Source of the DNA: Amorphus coralli DSM 19760
Lineage (GTDB): Bacteria > Pseudomonadota > Alphaproteobacteria > Rhizobiales > Amorphaceae
Direction: 5' to 3'
DNA length: 64,000 nucleotides
Assembly: GCF_000374525.1 (NCBI RefSeq)
Contig: NZ_KB894577.1
Span: 90,126-154,125, forward strand
Within the stretch, counting starts at the first letter, position 1, and each line of letters begins with the position of its first letter. This document shows, in pieces, positions 62,727 to 64,000 of this stretch. The position numbers and the translations under genes were made by a program. The notes under the pieces were generated by a model that did no database searches, was not told the origin of the DNA, and was given only the letters and a program-made list of their open reading frames with translations.

Positions 62727-64000
62727 TCAGATTCCGGGGAGGCGCACCTCGGCCCTGAGCCCGCCGGCGTCCGCGCGGCCCAGGCTCAGCCGGCCGCCGT
62801 AGAGCCGCGCCAGCTCCGAAACGATCGAGAGACCCAGCCCGCTCCCGGGCTTGGTTTCGTCCAGCCGGCGGCCACGCTCGACGACCTCGTCGAGCGCCTG
62901 GTCGGCGATGCCCGGCCCGTCATCCTCCACCACGATCACGAAGAAGGGCCGCTCGCCGGAGATCCCGGCATCCGGCTGCACGCGCACCCGCACCCGCCCG
63001 CTGGCCCACTTGCAGGCATTGTCGAGAAGGTTGCCGAGGATCTCCAGCAGATCCTGCTTCTCGCCGCGAAAGCGGACCGTTGCGACCGTGTCCGTCTCCA
63101 GCGTGACGCCCTTGTCCTCGTAGAGGCGGCGCATCGCCCGCACGACCGATTCGACCACCGGCTCCACCGGCGTCACCACGCCGATCACCCGGCGCTGGGC
63201 CGCCATCTGCGCGCGGTCGAGATGATGCGCGATGTGGGTCTGCATGGCGCTTGCCTGCTCTTCCACCTTGCGCGGAAACGGGCCTTGCGCCTCGCGAGCC
63301 TCGTTGAGGATCACGCTGAGGGGTGTCTTCAGTGCATGGGCGAGGTTGCCGACGTGGGTACGGGAGCGCTCGACCACCTCGCGGTGGCTGTCGAGGAGCG
63401 CATTGAGTTCCGTGGCAAGCGGCGCGATCTCCAGCGGAAAGTCGTCTTCCAGACGCTCCTTTTCGCCTACGCGGATGGCCTGCAGCGATTCCCGCATCCG
63501 TCCCAGCGGTTTCAGGCCCAGCCGCACCTGCAGCACGATGGCCAGCACCAGACCCGCGCCCATCACGAACAATGTCGCGGCCACGCTGGTACCGAAGGAG
63601 CGGATGTCGCGGCGCACCTCGGTGGTGTCACCGGCGACGGAGACCAGGTAGCGCGCTCCGTCCGGCAGGCGGATGTTGCGGCTCACCACCCGCAGGGGCT
63701 CGCCGTCCGGCCCGGTAAGGGACGAGGTGATCGGATTGCGCCAGTCCTCGGGGCGCGCATCGGGGGCCGGCTGCCTCAGGCTGTCGCCGGCAAGCGACGG
63801 AGAGGTGGTGATCACCGCCCCCGTCACGCCATTCGCCACCGTCCAGTACCAGCCCGACAGCGGCAGCCCGAAGCGCGGCTCGCCAAGCCCGCCGACGGTG
63901 ATCGTCCCATCGCCGTCCGGTGCCTCGGCATCGGCCGCCACCTCCGCGACGATGGTCTTCAGGTAGACGTCCAGCCGCTCCTCGAAGGCGCGCTCCACCG
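62727..64000 (-). CDS. PhoQ/FeuQ-like sensor histidine kinase, N-terminus outside the window
   Basis: At least 424 residues are visible; the frame is still open at the right edge, so the N-terminus (first membrane helix) is missing. Visible parts are a periplasmic sensor region (GWYWTVANGVTGAVITTSPS), a membrane helix (VAATLFVMGAGLVLAIVLQV), a HAMP region, His in THVGNLAHALKTPLSVILNE, and the ATPase domain with NLLDNACKWASG, VEDDGPGIAD and GSGLGLSIVSELARLYGG. The sequence style resembles PhoQ and rhizobial FeuQ, and feuQ in rhizobia also lies upstream of the cycHJKL (ccmIEFH) genes as I recall. Confidence 0.85.
   Translation of the reverse strand, partial: VERAFEERLDVYLKTIVAEVAADAEAPDGDGTITVGGLGEPRFGLPLSGWYWTVANGVTGAVITTSPSLAGDSLRQPAPDARPEDWRNPITSSLTGPDGEPLRVVSRNIRLPDGARYLVSVAGDTTEVRRDIRSFGTSVAATLFVMGAGLVLAIVLQVRLGLKPLGRMRESLQAIRVGEKERLEDDFPLEIAPLATELNALLDSHREVVERSRTHVGNLAHALKTPLSVILNEAREAQGPFPRKVEEQASAMQTHIAHHLDRAQMAAQRRVIGVVTPVEPVVESVVRAMRRLYEDKGVTLETDTVATVRFRGEKQDLLEILGNLLDNACKWASGRVRVRVQPDAGISGERPFFVIVVEDDGPGIADQALDEVVERGRRLDETKPGSGLGLSIVSELARLYGGRLSLGRADAGGLRAEVRLPGI

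Overview
The window reads as a GC-rich alphaproteobacterial chromosome, most likely of the order Hyphomicrobiales (Rhizobiales). The evidence is gene order and gene type: a zeta-type F-ATPase inhibitor beside purC-purS-purQ, purL-bolA-grxD, the cytochrome c maturation set ccmI-ccmE-ccmF-ccmH followed by a Deg protease, a two-component pair and glnE, a PleC-like kinase, a FeuQ-like kinase, EcfG-type stress promoters and clustered GATTC (CcrM) sites. Codon usage is uniformly high-GC, and I see no prophage, insertion sequence, CRISPR array or rRNA. Species and family cannot be decided from the sequence.

Layout. 1-4.1 kb: the 5' end of an iron-sulfur oxidoreductase-like gene, a divergent AraC regulator, an AmpD-type amidase with an SH3 domain, a five-copy 56-57 bp tandem repeat, fpr and tRNA-Ala(CGC). 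4.35-11.2 kb: an accessory metabolic cluster built around a FadR-type GntR regulator. It holds a 2-hydroxyacid dehydrogenase, a Gfo/Idh/MocA dehydrogenase, a creatininase-family hydrolase, a cupin, a CobW-type metal GTPase and an LVIVD-repeat propeller. Two nearly identical 16-bp operator candidates flank the regulator gene. 11.2-20.3 kb: lrgA-lrgB with a flavin monooxygenase and an unknown gene, pccA, acylphosphatase, an ornithine cyclodeaminase homologue, nicotinate phosphoribosyltransferase and glutaminase.

20.3-32.8 kb: two divergent small genes, each with a perfect EcfG (general stress response) promoter; then the ATPase zeta subunit, purC-S-Q, a reverse-strand block (membrane protein, acetyltransferase, large MscS channel), purL-bolA-grxD, a parDE toxin-antitoxin pair and gatC-gatA. 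32.9-39.0 kb: a complete family-5 oligopeptide/oligosaccharide ABC importer with a fused double ATPase. 39.2-49.2 kb: a Cache-domain adenylate cyclase, glutaryl-CoA dehydrogenase, aminopeptidase N, a PleC-like histidine kinase whose upstream region carries four GATTC sites, and an EF-hand protein. 49.4-64 kb, all on the reverse strand: a FeuQ-like kinase (partial), a surface-antigen lipoprotein, ccmI-E-F-H, an alpha/beta hydrolase-OsmC fusion, a Deg protease, response regulator, histidine kinase and glnE.

The most interesting signals are regulatory: the back-to-back EcfG promoters over two unstudied small proteins (about 20.5-20.8 kb), the GntR operator pair that defines an uncharacterised catabolic regulon (5.4 and 6.25 kb), and the GATTC cluster in front of the PleC-like kinase (45.84-45.91 kb).
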